NCBI GenBank assembly: GCA_030220185.1
Contig: JASPKZ010007286.1
Location: 1,426,001-1,490,000, forward strand
Origin: Diploptera punctata
Taxonomy: Eukaryota; Arthropoda; Insecta; Blattodea; Blaberidae
Reading direction: 5' to 3'
DNA length: 64,000 nt
The position numbers were made by a program, and so were the translations under genes. Positions 42,103-52,410 of the stretch are shown one piece after another. The notes below the pieces were generated by a model. That model did not search any database. It was given only the letters and a program-made list of their open reading frames with translations, and was not told the origin of the DNA. The number at the start of each line of letters is the position of its first letter. Position 1 is the stretch's first letter.

Positions 42103-42778
42103 TCACTTACTTACTTACTCACTGGCACTATCGAACCCGTAGGTTCAAGGCCACGCGGACATAAGCTCTCCATACATACTTATCCTGAGTCAATGCTTTC
42201 CAATCATATCCTGTATAATCCACCTCCCTCAAATAATTAGTTAATGTTATTCTCCCACCTCATTTTTGGTCTACCAACTGGGCGTTTTCCCTCTGGTTTT
42301 CCTACAAGAAGCTTCCATGCACGTCTTTCATTCTCCATTCGTGCCACATGTCCTGTCCATCGCAGTCTTCGACACTTAACTGTTATTATTATATCTGGCT
42401 TCCTATAAAGACCATAGTTCACTGTTATGAAGTCTCCTCCATTCACCTGTCTGTTCATCTCTCTTTGGTCCACAAATTTTTCCTACCAACTTTATTCTCA
42501 AATATTCCTAATTTTGTTTCCTCGCTTAAAGTAAGAGTCCATGTTTCGCATCCATATAATGTAACTGGTAAAATAATAGTTTTATATATTTTCAGTTTAA
42601 CATTTTTTTAAAGGCATTGGGACGGCAAGAGTCCCTGTAATGTATAATAGCACGCATTTCCCGAATTGGGCCTATGTTTAATTTCTTTGTACATCTCATT
42701 CCTATTTGTGATTATTGTTTCTAGGTAGGCCTATTTGAAATGGTCACTTCCTCAAAAATTTCCTCATTTGTCATTCCA
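42103..42778 (-). pseudogene. LINE-A 3' part, carrying one TAGGCCTA insertion
   Basis: Minus strand with (GTAA)n tail at 42103-42120 and the usual C-terminal motifs, several frame lesions. At 42726-42733 it reads TCTAGGTA-GGCCTA-TTTGAA where the related copy at 54085-54105 reads CCTAGGTATTTGAA. Confidence 0.9.
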
Positions 42779-42844
42779 TCCTTTCTCCTATAACATTATC
42801 GCAAAAACGGATTATAAAAATCTGCTTGAACAAATCCTTATATT

Positions 42845-42954
42845 ATCATAAGTAATGCCGCGAGTGATTTCCAAATTATCGATAAATTCACGACTCACGA
42901 ATTGAGGAGTGAATTTATCTAGAGAATTTAGAAATCAAGAGTGGCATTTGTTAG
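42845..42954. repeat. Hairpin sequence beside DNA-2
   Basis: Complete form: ATGCCGCGAGTGATTTCCAA..., centre CACGACTCAC-GAATTG-AGGAGTG, then its complement ending AAGAGTGGCAT. Arms about 45-50 bases. Confidence 0.75.
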
Positions 42955-43120
42955 GACTATTTAACGAATAAAATTAAGCTCTTTACTAAAAAATAATTAT
43001 TTGAATATAGTTACCGGCGTTTTAAAATATTTATATAGTTAATGTAAACGGCGATGTTTGAAACCAAATTAGAAATGTGAGGTTATGTATATTCACTGCA
43101 ACTCGATCATATTATTTATT

Positions 43121-44658
43121 AATACACAAGTGATCTTCTTGGTGATATAATATTAAAATATATATGTAGTCAATATGCCCATTTCACCAATTAATGTTTT
43201 AAAATGGTCAACAAGTTTCTACAGCCAAGCTGTCATTCTCAAGACCAGATATTGACTGAAGACAGAATTGATAATAAGTAAAGAAACAAATTCAGTTAAA
43301 AACAAACTACGTCACATGACGCAATCATTCATAAGTGAACAATAAAACATACTAAACTAATCCTCTTTTGTTTCAATTAGAGAAAAGAGGGCGCTGTACG
43401 GAATAGGGCCCTTGTCTTTATTCATTATTTTATCCTTATTTTTATAAATTTCCAAACTTTTATGAGCAGATTTGAGACAGAGCTTGAAAAGGAATTAGAT
43501 TATTTTCCCAGGTTCTGGCTCAGATATGTTGACGACATTTTTGCTATTTTTGATACCAAAAAATGCAATGTACAGGAATTTGTTGAAATATTAAATGACC
43601 GGACTCCCAGCATAAATTTTACTTATGAAGAGGAGGAGAATGGAAGGCTGCCCTTTCTAGATATGATAATAATTAGAAATAATTATAGATTAGAATTTGA
43701 TATTTATAGGAAAGAAACCAGTACATTTAGATATATCACGGCAGATTCGTACCATTGTAATCAACATAAAATGGCCAGTTTCAATTTTTTAGTTCACCGT
43801 CTTACCACTTTTCCGTTAAGTAAAAATAGATATAATAAGGAATTACAAACCATTAAAGATATCGCTAAGTGTAATGGTTTCAATGGAAATATTATTGATA
43901 ATTTGATTCGTAAATTTGAATTTAGAAAACTTATTACTGATTCTACAGCCTTCCATTCTCCTATTAATAAAGCTAATTTTGCAATTTTGCCGTACGTTCC
44001 CTCTTTAACTAGAGGTTTGAACAAGATATTCAAAGGACTAGATACTAAATTGATTTTTACTTCCACTTTGACATTAAATAGTGTACTTGGAAACCCTAAA
44101 GATAAAGTCGATTGTATAGAGAAATCCGGTATTTATGAAATTGGATGCAATGACTGTGACTTGAAATATGTTGGGCAAACCAGAAGATCCATTTTAACTA
44201 GATTTAATGAACATATTGCCCATTTCAGACTCAACAGAATTGAAAAATCTGGAGTTGCCCAACATATTTCTGAGTACGGTCATGCTATCAATAAAAGTAA
44301 CCTTAGGCTGGTTCGTTCGGTCATGGATTTCAAATTCCTTAACGTCCTTGAAAGTTTGGAAATTTATAAAAATAAGGATAAAATAATGAATAAAGACAAG
44401 GGCCCTATTCCGTACAGCGCCCTCTTTTCTCTAATTGAAACAAAAGAGGATTAGTTTTAGTATGTTTTATTGTTCACTTATGAATGATTGCGTCATGTGA
44501 CGTAGTTTGTTTTTAACTGAATTTGTTTCTTTACTTATTATCAATTCTGTCTTCAGTCAATATCTGGTCTTGAGAATGACAGCTTGGCTGTAGAAACTTG
44601 TTGACCATTTTAAAACATTAATTGGTGAAATGGGCATATTGACTACATATATATTTTA
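43121..44658 (+). mobile_element. Penelope-like element with inverted terminal copies
   Basis: Flanked by ATATTATTTATT at 43109-43120 and 44659-44670. A 312-base segment at the left (43149-43460) is the reverse complement of the right end (44351-44663), the opposed pLTR layout known for Penelope elements. The right copy includes the last 35 codons of the ORF. Confidence 0.92.
43462..44454 (+). CDS. Penelope-like RT (C-terminal part) with GIY-YIG endonuclease
   Basis: 330 codons, no interruption. Residues 1-20 correspond to the stretch just before the RT active site; YVDD is at 22-25; RLPFLDMII at 62-70 is the usual motif after it. The linker runs to about 215. A GIY-YIG endonuclease follows: GIYEIGCNDC at 223-232 with a Cys pair at 229/232, YVGQT at 236-240, the arginine-rich RRSILTRFNEH at 241-251. 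Full PLE proteins are about twice as long, so the fingers and much of the palm are missing: the left inverted repeat abuts codon 1. It cannot be an active RT, though the nuclease domain looks intact. The role in life is target cleavage and target-primed copying. Confidence 0.93.
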   Translation: MSRFETELEKELDYFPRFWLRYVDDIFAIFDTKKCNVQEFVEILNDRTPSINFTYEEEENGRLPFLDMIIIRNNYRLEFDIYRKETSTFRYITADSYHCNQHKMASFNFLVHRLTTFPLSKNRYNKELQTIKDIAKCNGFNGNIIDNLIRKFEFRKLITDSTAFHSPINKANFAILPYVPSLTRGLNKIFKGLDTKLIFTSTLTLNSVLGNPKDKVDCIEKSGIYEIGCNDCDLKYVGQTRRSILTRFNEHIAHFRLNRIEKSGVAQHISEYGHAINKSNLRLVRSVMDFKFLNVLESLEIYKNKDKIMNKDKGPIPYSALFSLIETKED

Positions 44659-45194
44659 ATATTATTTATTGCCAAATATAATCGCAATATTGTAAGAATG
44701 CACTCTAGTGGAGAAATAATGAAACACATCAAACTATTATAATCAACATTATAGGTTAATCATTTATATTTTGAATAAACAACTCAGTAAAATCGCTGAA
44801 TCTATTCATTATTTGCCTTATTCAATGTATTTGTTGGAGAAAAATAATGGTCTAACCTGTTCAGAATATTAAAAAAGGAGGAGCTTTCTTTATCACATAA
44901 GCAGGAGCTGATAAAGAGAAATCGATAAAGAGCGAGGTGAAACACGACTGTCATTGGTGTAAAACAGAATTCATTGAAACGTGATTGGTCAATGACTACT
45001 ATTTGCGACATGAGTTAAATAGTCGTACAAAATTAATTTATCTTGAATCCTGCGTGCAAACAATGAACAACATTTTAAGCATATATTGCTTGCTTATTTC
45101 TATAAAATTAAAAACGAATTTGAAGAGAATAATCCAAGTTTTTACAGCACCACACAATATACTACTTTTTCCTACATATATACCTACCTCACGC

Positions 45195-45485
45195 CATAGC
45201 GGAGAGGTTAAGGCACTGCGCTGCAAGTCGGAAGGTCGAGGGTTCAAGTCCCGGTGGGGTCAGGATTTTTAAACTGACCAAAACCTTCTGGCGGCACTAT
45301 GGCCCTGGGGTCGACTCAGCCTCTAACGGAAATGAGTACCAGACGCTTGTTCTGGGGTAAAGACGGCCGTCACGCAGGGCTGACAACCCGGTTGACATCA
45401 AGTGCCGATTGTCTAGAAAACGTGGGAGCCTTAACCTCCTACTGCCCCAAGGGCCTCCCGAGGCCTGTAGTGGGATTACTTTAAA
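45195..45485 (+). mobile_element. SINE-C
   Basis: Complete plus-strand copy: CACGCCATAGCGGAGAGGTT, B box GGGTTCAAGTCCCGG, 3' end GTAGTGGGATTACTTTA. Confidence 0.9.
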
Positions 45486-45657
45486 TTCTATACATAGTAG
45501 ATAGGCCTATATAGGACCAAAATTATGCAACGAATTATTTATATCTAATCCACCAAACTAAACACAGATTTAAGAAAGCAATTAAATTCATTATTTACAT
45601 ATTTTAAGATAATACATAACTAGTAACCTATTTTGGTTTATATTATTATTATTATTA

Positions 45658-45689
<32 letters not shown>

Positions 45690-46164
45690 TATATTATTTT
45701 ATTATTATTATTTATTATTATTATTATTATTATTTCCCAATCTATTAACTACTTTCTTCAGTTTGGCATTAATCTATTAATTATATATACATTTTTTTCA
45801 TATCATTCTCCTTTACATAATTATTTGTGTGTCAAATTTCATTTTATATTTTGAAACGTTTTTCTAAATTTGTTTTTCTTTAACTTATAGGCCCTATTAT
45901 TACCTAATGTATTTAGTTACTCTCTTCAGTTTGGTATTAACTTATTATAAAATGTTTTGTTTATATCAAACGCATATGCGTTAATTCTTTGTGTCAGAGT
46001 GTGTTTTATTTTGCAATTTTCTCCTAAATTTGTTTCGTTTTTATATTATTTTTCAATATCTTTAATTACCTTCTTAAGTTTTGTTTAATCTATTCTATAT
46101 TGTTTTGTTTATTTTATTCTCCCTTGTATTATTATTTTTTTACATCTTTAAAGTGGCTACTATA
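45486..46164. other. (ATT)n at 45640-45735 and unassigned AT-rich sequence
   Basis: A long imperfect ATT array, then loosely repeated T-rich sequence (TCTTCAGTTTGG at 45750 and 45925). No gene seen. Confidence 0.5.
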
Positions 46165-46891
46165 TCTTAATATATAAAAATTACGTGTCACGTTGTTTCT
46201 CCGCGATGGAATCCTAAACTACTGAACCGATTTTAATAAAATTTTGCACACTGTGTGCAGTTTGATCCAACTTGAGACTTAGGGTAGTTTATAACTAAAT
46301 TTATAGTCGCATTATTTTTTATTGCAAATTACTTGTTTATTATTTAACAAAGAGTTATAATTATCTGTGAGTTCCATACGATTCTAACAGATGGCGGTGT
46401 AAGGTAATTTGGTAAGGAATGGGTTAATATTTAACAAAGAGAGATCCAGGTGGCCGTGCTTTTTGTTGCAACCGTGAATTTCAATTGAATTACAAAAAAT
46501 ATTGATTATTTCGTAATTTAAGTGTGTTCATTGTTTATTGTATTTTCAATATATTGATAATAATATTAATTTCGTGTGTAAGTATTAGTTTTAAGTAATC
46601 TGGCTGAAAGACAGCAACTTAATTTAAATTTAACTGGACCGAGAAGGGACATTGAACAATATGGCGAATCAGTTCTAGAGACCATGAATGATAAGATATC
46701 AAGTGAATTTTCGCAAATTGGTATAGGCCTATGTTACACGATTTATAACTCAAGAACGGCTAGACCGATTTTTACGATCTTTGATTTATTGGATATGTTT
46801 CCGCCCCGAATATGCAGAACAACTATTAAAACATCGGAAAAATTAACGTAAAAATATTTAAAGGCGATACGAAGTTCGCCGGGCCAGCTAG
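46165..46891 (+). mobile_element. Helitron, non-autonomous
   Basis: Begins TCTTAATATATAAAAATTAC after an A and ends GGGCCAGCTAG before a T. A stem GGCGA/TCGCC (46863-46880) lies 7 bases before CTAG, the standard Helitron 3' structure. No TIR, no ORF. Related to the Helitron at 23123. Confidence 0.85.
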
Positions 46892-46959
46892 TATATATAT
46901 CCCTCTCCCTTTAACCAAAACATTGTAATCTACATAATTTGCAGCTAAAATTAAATACT

Positions 46960-47261
46960 GTAGATACGTTACTTTCCACTATCTTTAATTCACAACTTAA
47001 ACACAAGATCACAACATAGTCTCTTGCTTAATATACCGCAACATAGGACATCACATCACTCCATGTCATATACCATCTTCACTTCTCGCAACTGGAATTC
47101 CCTACCACAAGAAATAAGGGGCTGCCGGACATTGGCATCTTTTAAAAAAAATCTAAATTTATATTTGCTCTAAACTCGACTTCATTATTATCCAGTGTAA
47201 GGTATATATATTAATTGGTGTTTCTCGTATAATGTATCCTATTTATATAATAATAATAATA

Positions 47262-47296
<35 letters not shown>

Positions 47297-47483
47297 CGTA
47301 TCATTATTGTTATTACCCTATAAAATGTTGTTTGTACATGACATTTACATTGCTACATTTATTGTATCTTTAAATGTTTATAATTAATATAGTGTATATC
47401 TATATTTGTCAAATATTTATTTGTATTTGTGCTGGTTGAGTGGAAGAGAGGGCCTTATGGCCTTAACTCTGCCAGAATAAATA

Positions 47484-47487
<4 letters not shown>
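46960..47487 (+). pseudogene. LINE-B relative, 3' end
   Basis: SRNWNSLPQEIRGCRTLASF and a stop at 47173, a 3' UTR with an ATT run (47250-47298), then TGCTGGTTGAGTGGAAGAG, hairpin AGGGCC-TTAT-GGCCTT and CTGCCAGAATAAATAAAG. An ATT tail follows to 47530. Confidence 0.82.
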
Positions 47488-47531
<44 letters not shown>

Positions 47532-47589
47532 CAGTATTTTGCATATATTTATGCACAACTTGGAGACTTTTCTAGGAATTCGGAGCAGA

Positions 47590-47945
47590 TTACGGTGGAG
47601 AGCTTTAGTTCTAATATTAGGAGTAGAAACAGTGAATCTTTATGGGAAACCAGATATAATAAGAACAGTTAGGCCTAAGTCTCTTAGACAGCGATGGGCT
47701 GGACATGTGGCACGGATGGAGAATGAAAGAGGGGCATGGGAACTGCTGGTAGGAAAACTAATGCGAAAGCATACTACAGGTAGACCAAGAATGATGGAGA
47801 ATACCGTTAACCATGTTTTGAGGGAAGTAGATTAGGCCTATACAGGGATGATTAGAAAACATTAGCTCAAGATAGGGATGTATGGAGAGCTTATGTCCGC
47901 GGAAACAAGAACCTACGGGTTTGATAGTGGCCTAGTGAGTTAGCT
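47590..47945 (+). pseudogene. LINE-A C-terminal fragment with two GGCCTA insertions
   Basis: LYGKPDIIRTVRPKS, RWAGHVARMENERGAWELLV and REVD match LINE-A. GGCCTA interrupts CAGTTA/AGTCTC at 47670-47677 and GATTA/TACAGGG at 47833-47840; removal restores the LINE-A sequence exactly. The GTAA tail is decayed. Confidence 0.85.
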
Positions 47946-48194
47946 ATACTTGGTAGATTGTCCTCTCGGAGATGATATTGCACCGTGCGTCCCACTTCCA
48001 GCCGGGCCGACATACACGCTCCGAGCGGTCTATTCATAACTTCACGCCGATTTACTTCATAGCTGGCCTGGCTTATGATATGAACAATAAAAAGTTACAT
48101 TATAGTAGAGCTTTCAGAAATGCTATTTTTTTCTTGAAAGAGGCTATTGACCGGCAGCGCCTGAATTATGTACTGATAGCGAATTCCAATAACA
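47946..48194. other. Unassigned stretch with a 75-codon frame
   Basis: 47972-48199 (+) is open and contains FQPGRHTRSERSIHNFTPIY, IAGLAYDMNNKKLHYSRAF. Composition is more balanced than the surroundings, but I recognise no family. Confidence 0.3.

Positions 48195-48258
<64 letters not shown>
48195..48258. repeat. (GA)n microsatellite
   Basis: About 31 AG units. Confidence 0.97.
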
Positions 48259-48260
<2 letters not shown>

Positions 48261-48413
48261 AAAAATAAGAGTGAGATGTCCTGTGTTAAGGTGCGATCAG
48301 CTTGCAAATGTTTTTTTATTACATTGTACTCTAGAAATTTTTATTTTGTTCAATTCTGTCATAAGTTAATGATTGAAAAACACTTTTTTATTAGGAGTTC
48401 TTAGGGTTACTGA

Positions 48414-48763
48414 GTCCACCGCTGTGGTCTCGAGGTAGCGTGCTGCCTTGTCACGCAGCGGGCCCGGGTTCGATCCCCGGTCGGGGCAGTTTTTCTGGGT
48501 GAGGTTTTTATCGGGGTTTTTCCTCACCTGTAAGACAAATGTCAGGAAAACTTTAAGGCCCAAACGGTCCCCGAAATCATATGGCCATCATCCTTATCAT
48601 TATCATCCTTACCTTTATCATTATCATCATCATCCTTCACCGGTGTGGAAAGCAACGGGAAGCTACCACACCTACACAATTCCTAGTAAAGCTGCAAGCA
48701 TAGCATGAAAATGCTATGATTGCAGTGAAGGACCTGCCTTCGGACAGAATTACTGTGGATGGA
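48414..48763 (+). mobile_element. SINE-A with perfect 10-bp target duplication
   Basis: Complete head 1/tail 1 from GTCCACCGCTG to TGTGGATGGA, flanked by GGGTTACTGA at 48404-48413 and 48764-48773. It has an expanded pyrimidine-rich CATCCTTATCATTATC block in the middle. Confidence 0.97.
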
Positions 48764-48834
48764 GGGTTACTGAATACTAGAAAAGGCCAAACATAATAAT
48801 GAAACAAAATGATCCGATTATTATTATTACTATT

Positions 48835-48837
48835 ACT

Positions 48838-48901
<64 letters not shown>

Positions 48902-48955
48902 TTTTTATTATTCCGGTTTTTACAATGAATATACATTTTTCCGGTACCCATGTTC

Positions 48956-49013
<58 letters not shown>

Positions 49014-49067
49014 TTTTTATTATTCCGGTTTTTACAATGAATATACATTTTTCTAGTACCCATGTTC
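48835..49067. repeat. (AAT)n arrays with a duplicated 57-base unit
   Basis: Two AAT arrays (48840-48900 and 48957-49012), each followed by the same sequence: TTCCGGTTTTTACAATGAAT through GTACCCATGTTCA. Confidence 0.92.
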
Positions 49068-49129
49068 AGTAATAATAATGATGATGATGATAATAATAAT
49101 AATAATAATAATATATAATTCAATATAAC

Positions 49130-49565
49130 ATAATATATATACTTCAATAGTGAGAAGTACTGTCACATATGAAGCTGGAATTTGGAAATTCAACAAAAAC
49201 TTAGAACAAAAGTTTATGTCGATGGAAATGGATTTCTTGAGGAGAGCAACAAGATGTACAAAATTAGAAAAAGTAAGAAATACTGTCATACGAGAAAGAA
49301 ATTAATATTAGATATTCAATACTAAATTATATAATATACACACAATTAAATTGGTATGGGCACGTAGTACGACGAATGCAAGAAGAAAGGTTACCCAGAA
49401 AAATATTGGAATGGTGTCCACCTGGAAGAAGACGGAAAGGAAGACATCGAAACTCGTAGATGTAAGAAATAAGAACTGGAATGAGAACAAGAGGAGTGGA
49501 GGAAATGGAGTGGATGGATAGAGACGAGTGCAGAAGGAAAATAAAACTTTAGGCACACAAATATG
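49130..49565 (+). pseudogene. LINE-C C-terminal fragment
   Basis: MSMEMDFLRRATRCTKLEKV, VIREKN-like end with a stop, then LNWYGHVVRRMQEERLPRKI and PPGRRRKGRHRN. Several frame lesions. Overlaps the end of a GAT/AAT microsatellite at 49075-49115. Confidence 0.78.
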
Positions 49566-49668
49566 TGTAAACATTAACAATCTGTATATAAATACAATTA
49601 TTATTTTAATTGTAAAAATTAATTACAAAATAATATAAATATCACTGTACCGCTGAACTACCATACAA

Positions 49669-50270
49669 CACTGAGCAATAAAACATATTTTTGTTTATCT
49701 CAGAAAGAAAAATATGCGATTCTGGTATTATTTTTTCTCCTGAATTCAAATATGATATCGGTTTATCTCCATCACACAAGGCTTCCGAGAGATTCCATCC
49801 TTTTAGCCGGGAACCAAGCATTTCAGACTGGTTTTTGGATAACTTTAAATCTCGTATGAGATCGTTAAGATCTTCTTGGGTCAATAAATGAGGCTCAGAT
49901 GAACAGCTTTGTTCAAAAGTTGTATCACCAAAATCTGTTTCTTCTTCTTCCATACTTCCATCAGAATCTGAGATCTCTTCATCTAATGTCACATGTTCTG
50001 GAGGCTTTGGTATGAGCAATTCTTCGCAGTGTGGAACTGGTCTCATTGCAGATTGCAAGTCAGGGTACACCACTGTATGTTTTGATTTTGACGCAATCCC
50101 TTTAATGTTTGTTAAGCAGAAAATAATTATTTAAATCCATTAATTGAAATTCAAATAAAAAAAAATTTGGGTGATGGAGAAATTCCGAATACCTATTTGA
50201 AAACACGATAAAAAAACTGCATTAAGTACAACTATTGGTACTCATGAGACAAGAATCATGTTGACCAGTG
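49669..50270 (-). mobile_element. DNA-1 derivative with a different internal piece
   Basis: Ends CACTGAGCAATAAAAC and TTGACCAGTG. It keeps the same terminal blocks as the other copies but replaces the C-terminal ORF remnant with a more N-terminal coding piece (49790-50073). A Helitron begins 4 bases after its right end. Confidence 0.85.
49790..50073 (-). pseudogene. DNA-1 protein, internal acidic fragment
   Basis: Open on the minus strand: MVYPDLQSAMRPVPHCEELL, an acidic run DEEISDSDGSMEEEETDFGD, then LTQEDLNDLIRDLKLSKNQS and LGSRLKGWNL. I recognise the LTQxDLNDLxRDLxLSKxQSExLGSRLxxWNL block as part of the same uncharacterised arthropod transposon protein whose C-terminus appears at 196-315. 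After WNL the frame runs into the 3' non-coding block, so this is a deletion derivative. Confidence 0.7.
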
Positions 50271-50273
50271 TAA

Positions 50274-51096
50274 TCTAATATATAAAAATGAATGTTTGTT
50301 CGTACTTTATGCGCGGCCATACCGTTGATCCGATTGTGATACGGTTTTTCGCAAAATGTTCAGGAGATTCCCGGGATGAACATAGGCTATAAGAAAGTTG
50401 TGATATTCAACCCCTTCATCCCTAAAAATCACCCTTTGTAGTGAAAAAGTGAAATAAAGTCCCTATTTTGAAGCTTAAATGACTTACGCTGCCTAAACCA
50501 TAACAAATACATCAAATTAATGTACACAGAATTGAACAATTCAAAAAACTCTACAAAAAAGTCCGCGACAGCATATCTTTATATTTTATGGATAACTCAC
50601 AATAACCATTTTTGTCTTTCATTGATGCCAAAAAGTTCGGGATAAGTAGATTCCCGGGAAAGCGTGGTCTGCCATACCATTCATTCGATTGAGATGGGGC
50701 TTTTTGAAAAATGTTCAGGAGATTCCGGGGATGAACATAGGCTATAAGAGAGTTGTAATACTCAACCACTTCACCCCTAAAAATCACACTTTGTAGTGAA
50801 AAAGTGAAATAAAGTCCCTATTTTGAAGCTTAAATTACTTACGCTGCCTAAACCATAACAAATACACCAAATTACTGTACACAGAATCGAATACCTCAAA
50901 AAAACTCTATAAAAAAAGTCCGCGACAGTATATGATTATCTTCTATGGATAACTCACAATAACCATTTTTGTCTTTCATTGATGCCAAGAATATCGGGAT
51001 AAGCAGATTCCCGGGCAAGCATAACTGCGCACGGCTGGTGGTAAAAACACATTAACATTTATTTAGGAGTAGCAGCGCATGCTGGGTATTAGCTAG
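50274..51096 (+). mobile_element. Helitron, non-autonomous, internally duplicated
   Basis: Begins TCTAATATATAAAAATGAAT after an A and ends GCTGGGTATTAGCTAG before a T; stem CAGC/GCTG in the 3' end. Two units of about 355 bases (from about 50318 and 50673) share GTTCAGGAGATTCC, GAACATAGGCTATAAGA, AAAAAGTGAAATAAAGTCCC and AAAGTCCGCGACAG. No ORF. Confidence 0.87.
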
Positions 51097-51098
51097 TT

Positions 51099-52410
51099 TA
51101 TTATAAAAGTCTATAATTCACGTTACAGGAATTACTTTACTAATTATCAACTATTTATTGATGACATTTTAGGAGATCATCAATGTGGATTTGGAAGAAA
51201 CAGGTCCACAACAGATCAGATTTTTAGTATAAGACAGATTTTAGAAAAGAAATGGGAATATAATGGTACTGTACATCAACTATACGTAGACTACAAAAAA
51301 GCATATGATTCAATTAAGAGGGAGAAGTTATATAGTATCCTGCTGGAGTTCGGAATTCCTAAAAAGTTATTAGACTTATACGAATGTGTCTAAATGGCAC
51401 AAAGAGTAGGGTGCGTGTAGGCAAACAGATTTCAGACACTTTTGAAATCCAGAATGGGTTGAAGCAAGGAGATGCACTATCTCCTCTACTATTTAATTTT
51501 GTACTAGAGCATGCCATTAAATCTTTAGAGAATGAGGAAGGCTTACAACTCAATGGTATTAATAAGCTGTTAGTTTATGCTGGTGATGTAGTATTATTGA
51601 CCGATAGCGAGGAGATACTAAAGGACAACACGCACACACTATTGAGTAACACTAAGAAATTAGGACTGGAAGTAAATAGCAATAAAACTAAATATATGGT
51701 CACATGTAGGAATTCATTATATAATGGAAATGGACAGCTAATGACAAATGAGGGAAATTTTGAGGAAGTGGCTGAATTCAAATACCTAGGAACAATAATC
51801 ACAAATAGGAATGAGATACACAAAGAAATTAAACATAGGCTCAATTCTGGAAATGCGTGCTATTATGCATTGCAGAGACTCTTGATATCCCAACTCCTTT
51901 CAAAAAACGTTAAACTGAAAATATATAAAACTATTATTCTACCAGTTATATTATATGGATGCGAAACATGGACTCTTACTTTAAGGGAGGAAAGGAGATT
52001 AAAAGTATTTGAGAATAAAGTAAGTTACTTAGGAAAATTTTTGGACCAAAGAGAGATGAACAGACAGGAGAATGGAGAAGACTGCATAACAATGAACTAC
52101 ATGGTCTTTATAGGAAGCCAGATATAATAAGAACAGTTAAGTCTCGTAGACTGCGATGGGCAGGACATGTTGCACGTATGGAGAATGAAAGACTTGCATG
52201 GAAGGTTCTTGTAGGAAAGCCAGAGGGAAAACGCCCAGTTGGTAGACCAAGAATGAGGTGGGAGAATAACATTAACTATGATTTGAGGGAAGTAGATTAT
52301 ACAGGGAATGATTGGAAAGTATTAGCTCAGGATAGGGATGTATGGAGAGCATATGTCCGCGCGGCCATGAACCTACGGGTTCGATAGTGCCAGTGAGTAA
52401 GTAAGTATTA
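51099..52410 (+). pseudogene. LINE-A, longest RT copy, with mutated active site
   Basis: Coding from about 51105: GDHQCGFGRNRSTTDQIFSI, YVDYKKAYDSIKREKLYS, a one-base loss near 51378, then an open frame 51384-52127: GLKQGDALSPLLFNFVLEHA, active site LLVYAGDVVLLTD, NSNKTKYMVT, FKYLGTIITNRNEIHKEIKH, SKNVKLKIYKTIILPVILYG, ETWTLTLREERRLKVFENKV. A 5-base gain at about 52020 shifts the rest, which continues to VRAAMNLRVR and (GTAA)n. The YADD box reads YAGD (51576-51587), losing one catalytic Asp. Confidence 0.93.

Larger units (their letters stand above)
42955..45024 (+). mobile_element. DNA-2 carrying a Penelope-like insertion
   Basis: Starts GACTATTTAAC and ends GTTAAATAGTC; left and right parts match 6079-6721. 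The PLE sits at 43121-44658 between two copies of ATATTATTTATT. Confidence 0.82.

Noticed and set aside
43149..44663. 312-base inverted ends as TIRs of a DNA transposon
   Set aside because: The interior encodes a Penelope-type RT with GIY-YIG nuclease and the right repeat overlaps the ORF, so these are opposed PLE terminal repeats.
48095..48307. Leu/Ser-rich minus-strand frame
   Set aside because: Translation of the (GA)n microsatellite.
48637..49289. Ile-rich minus-strand frames
   Set aside because: Translations of (AAT)n arrays.
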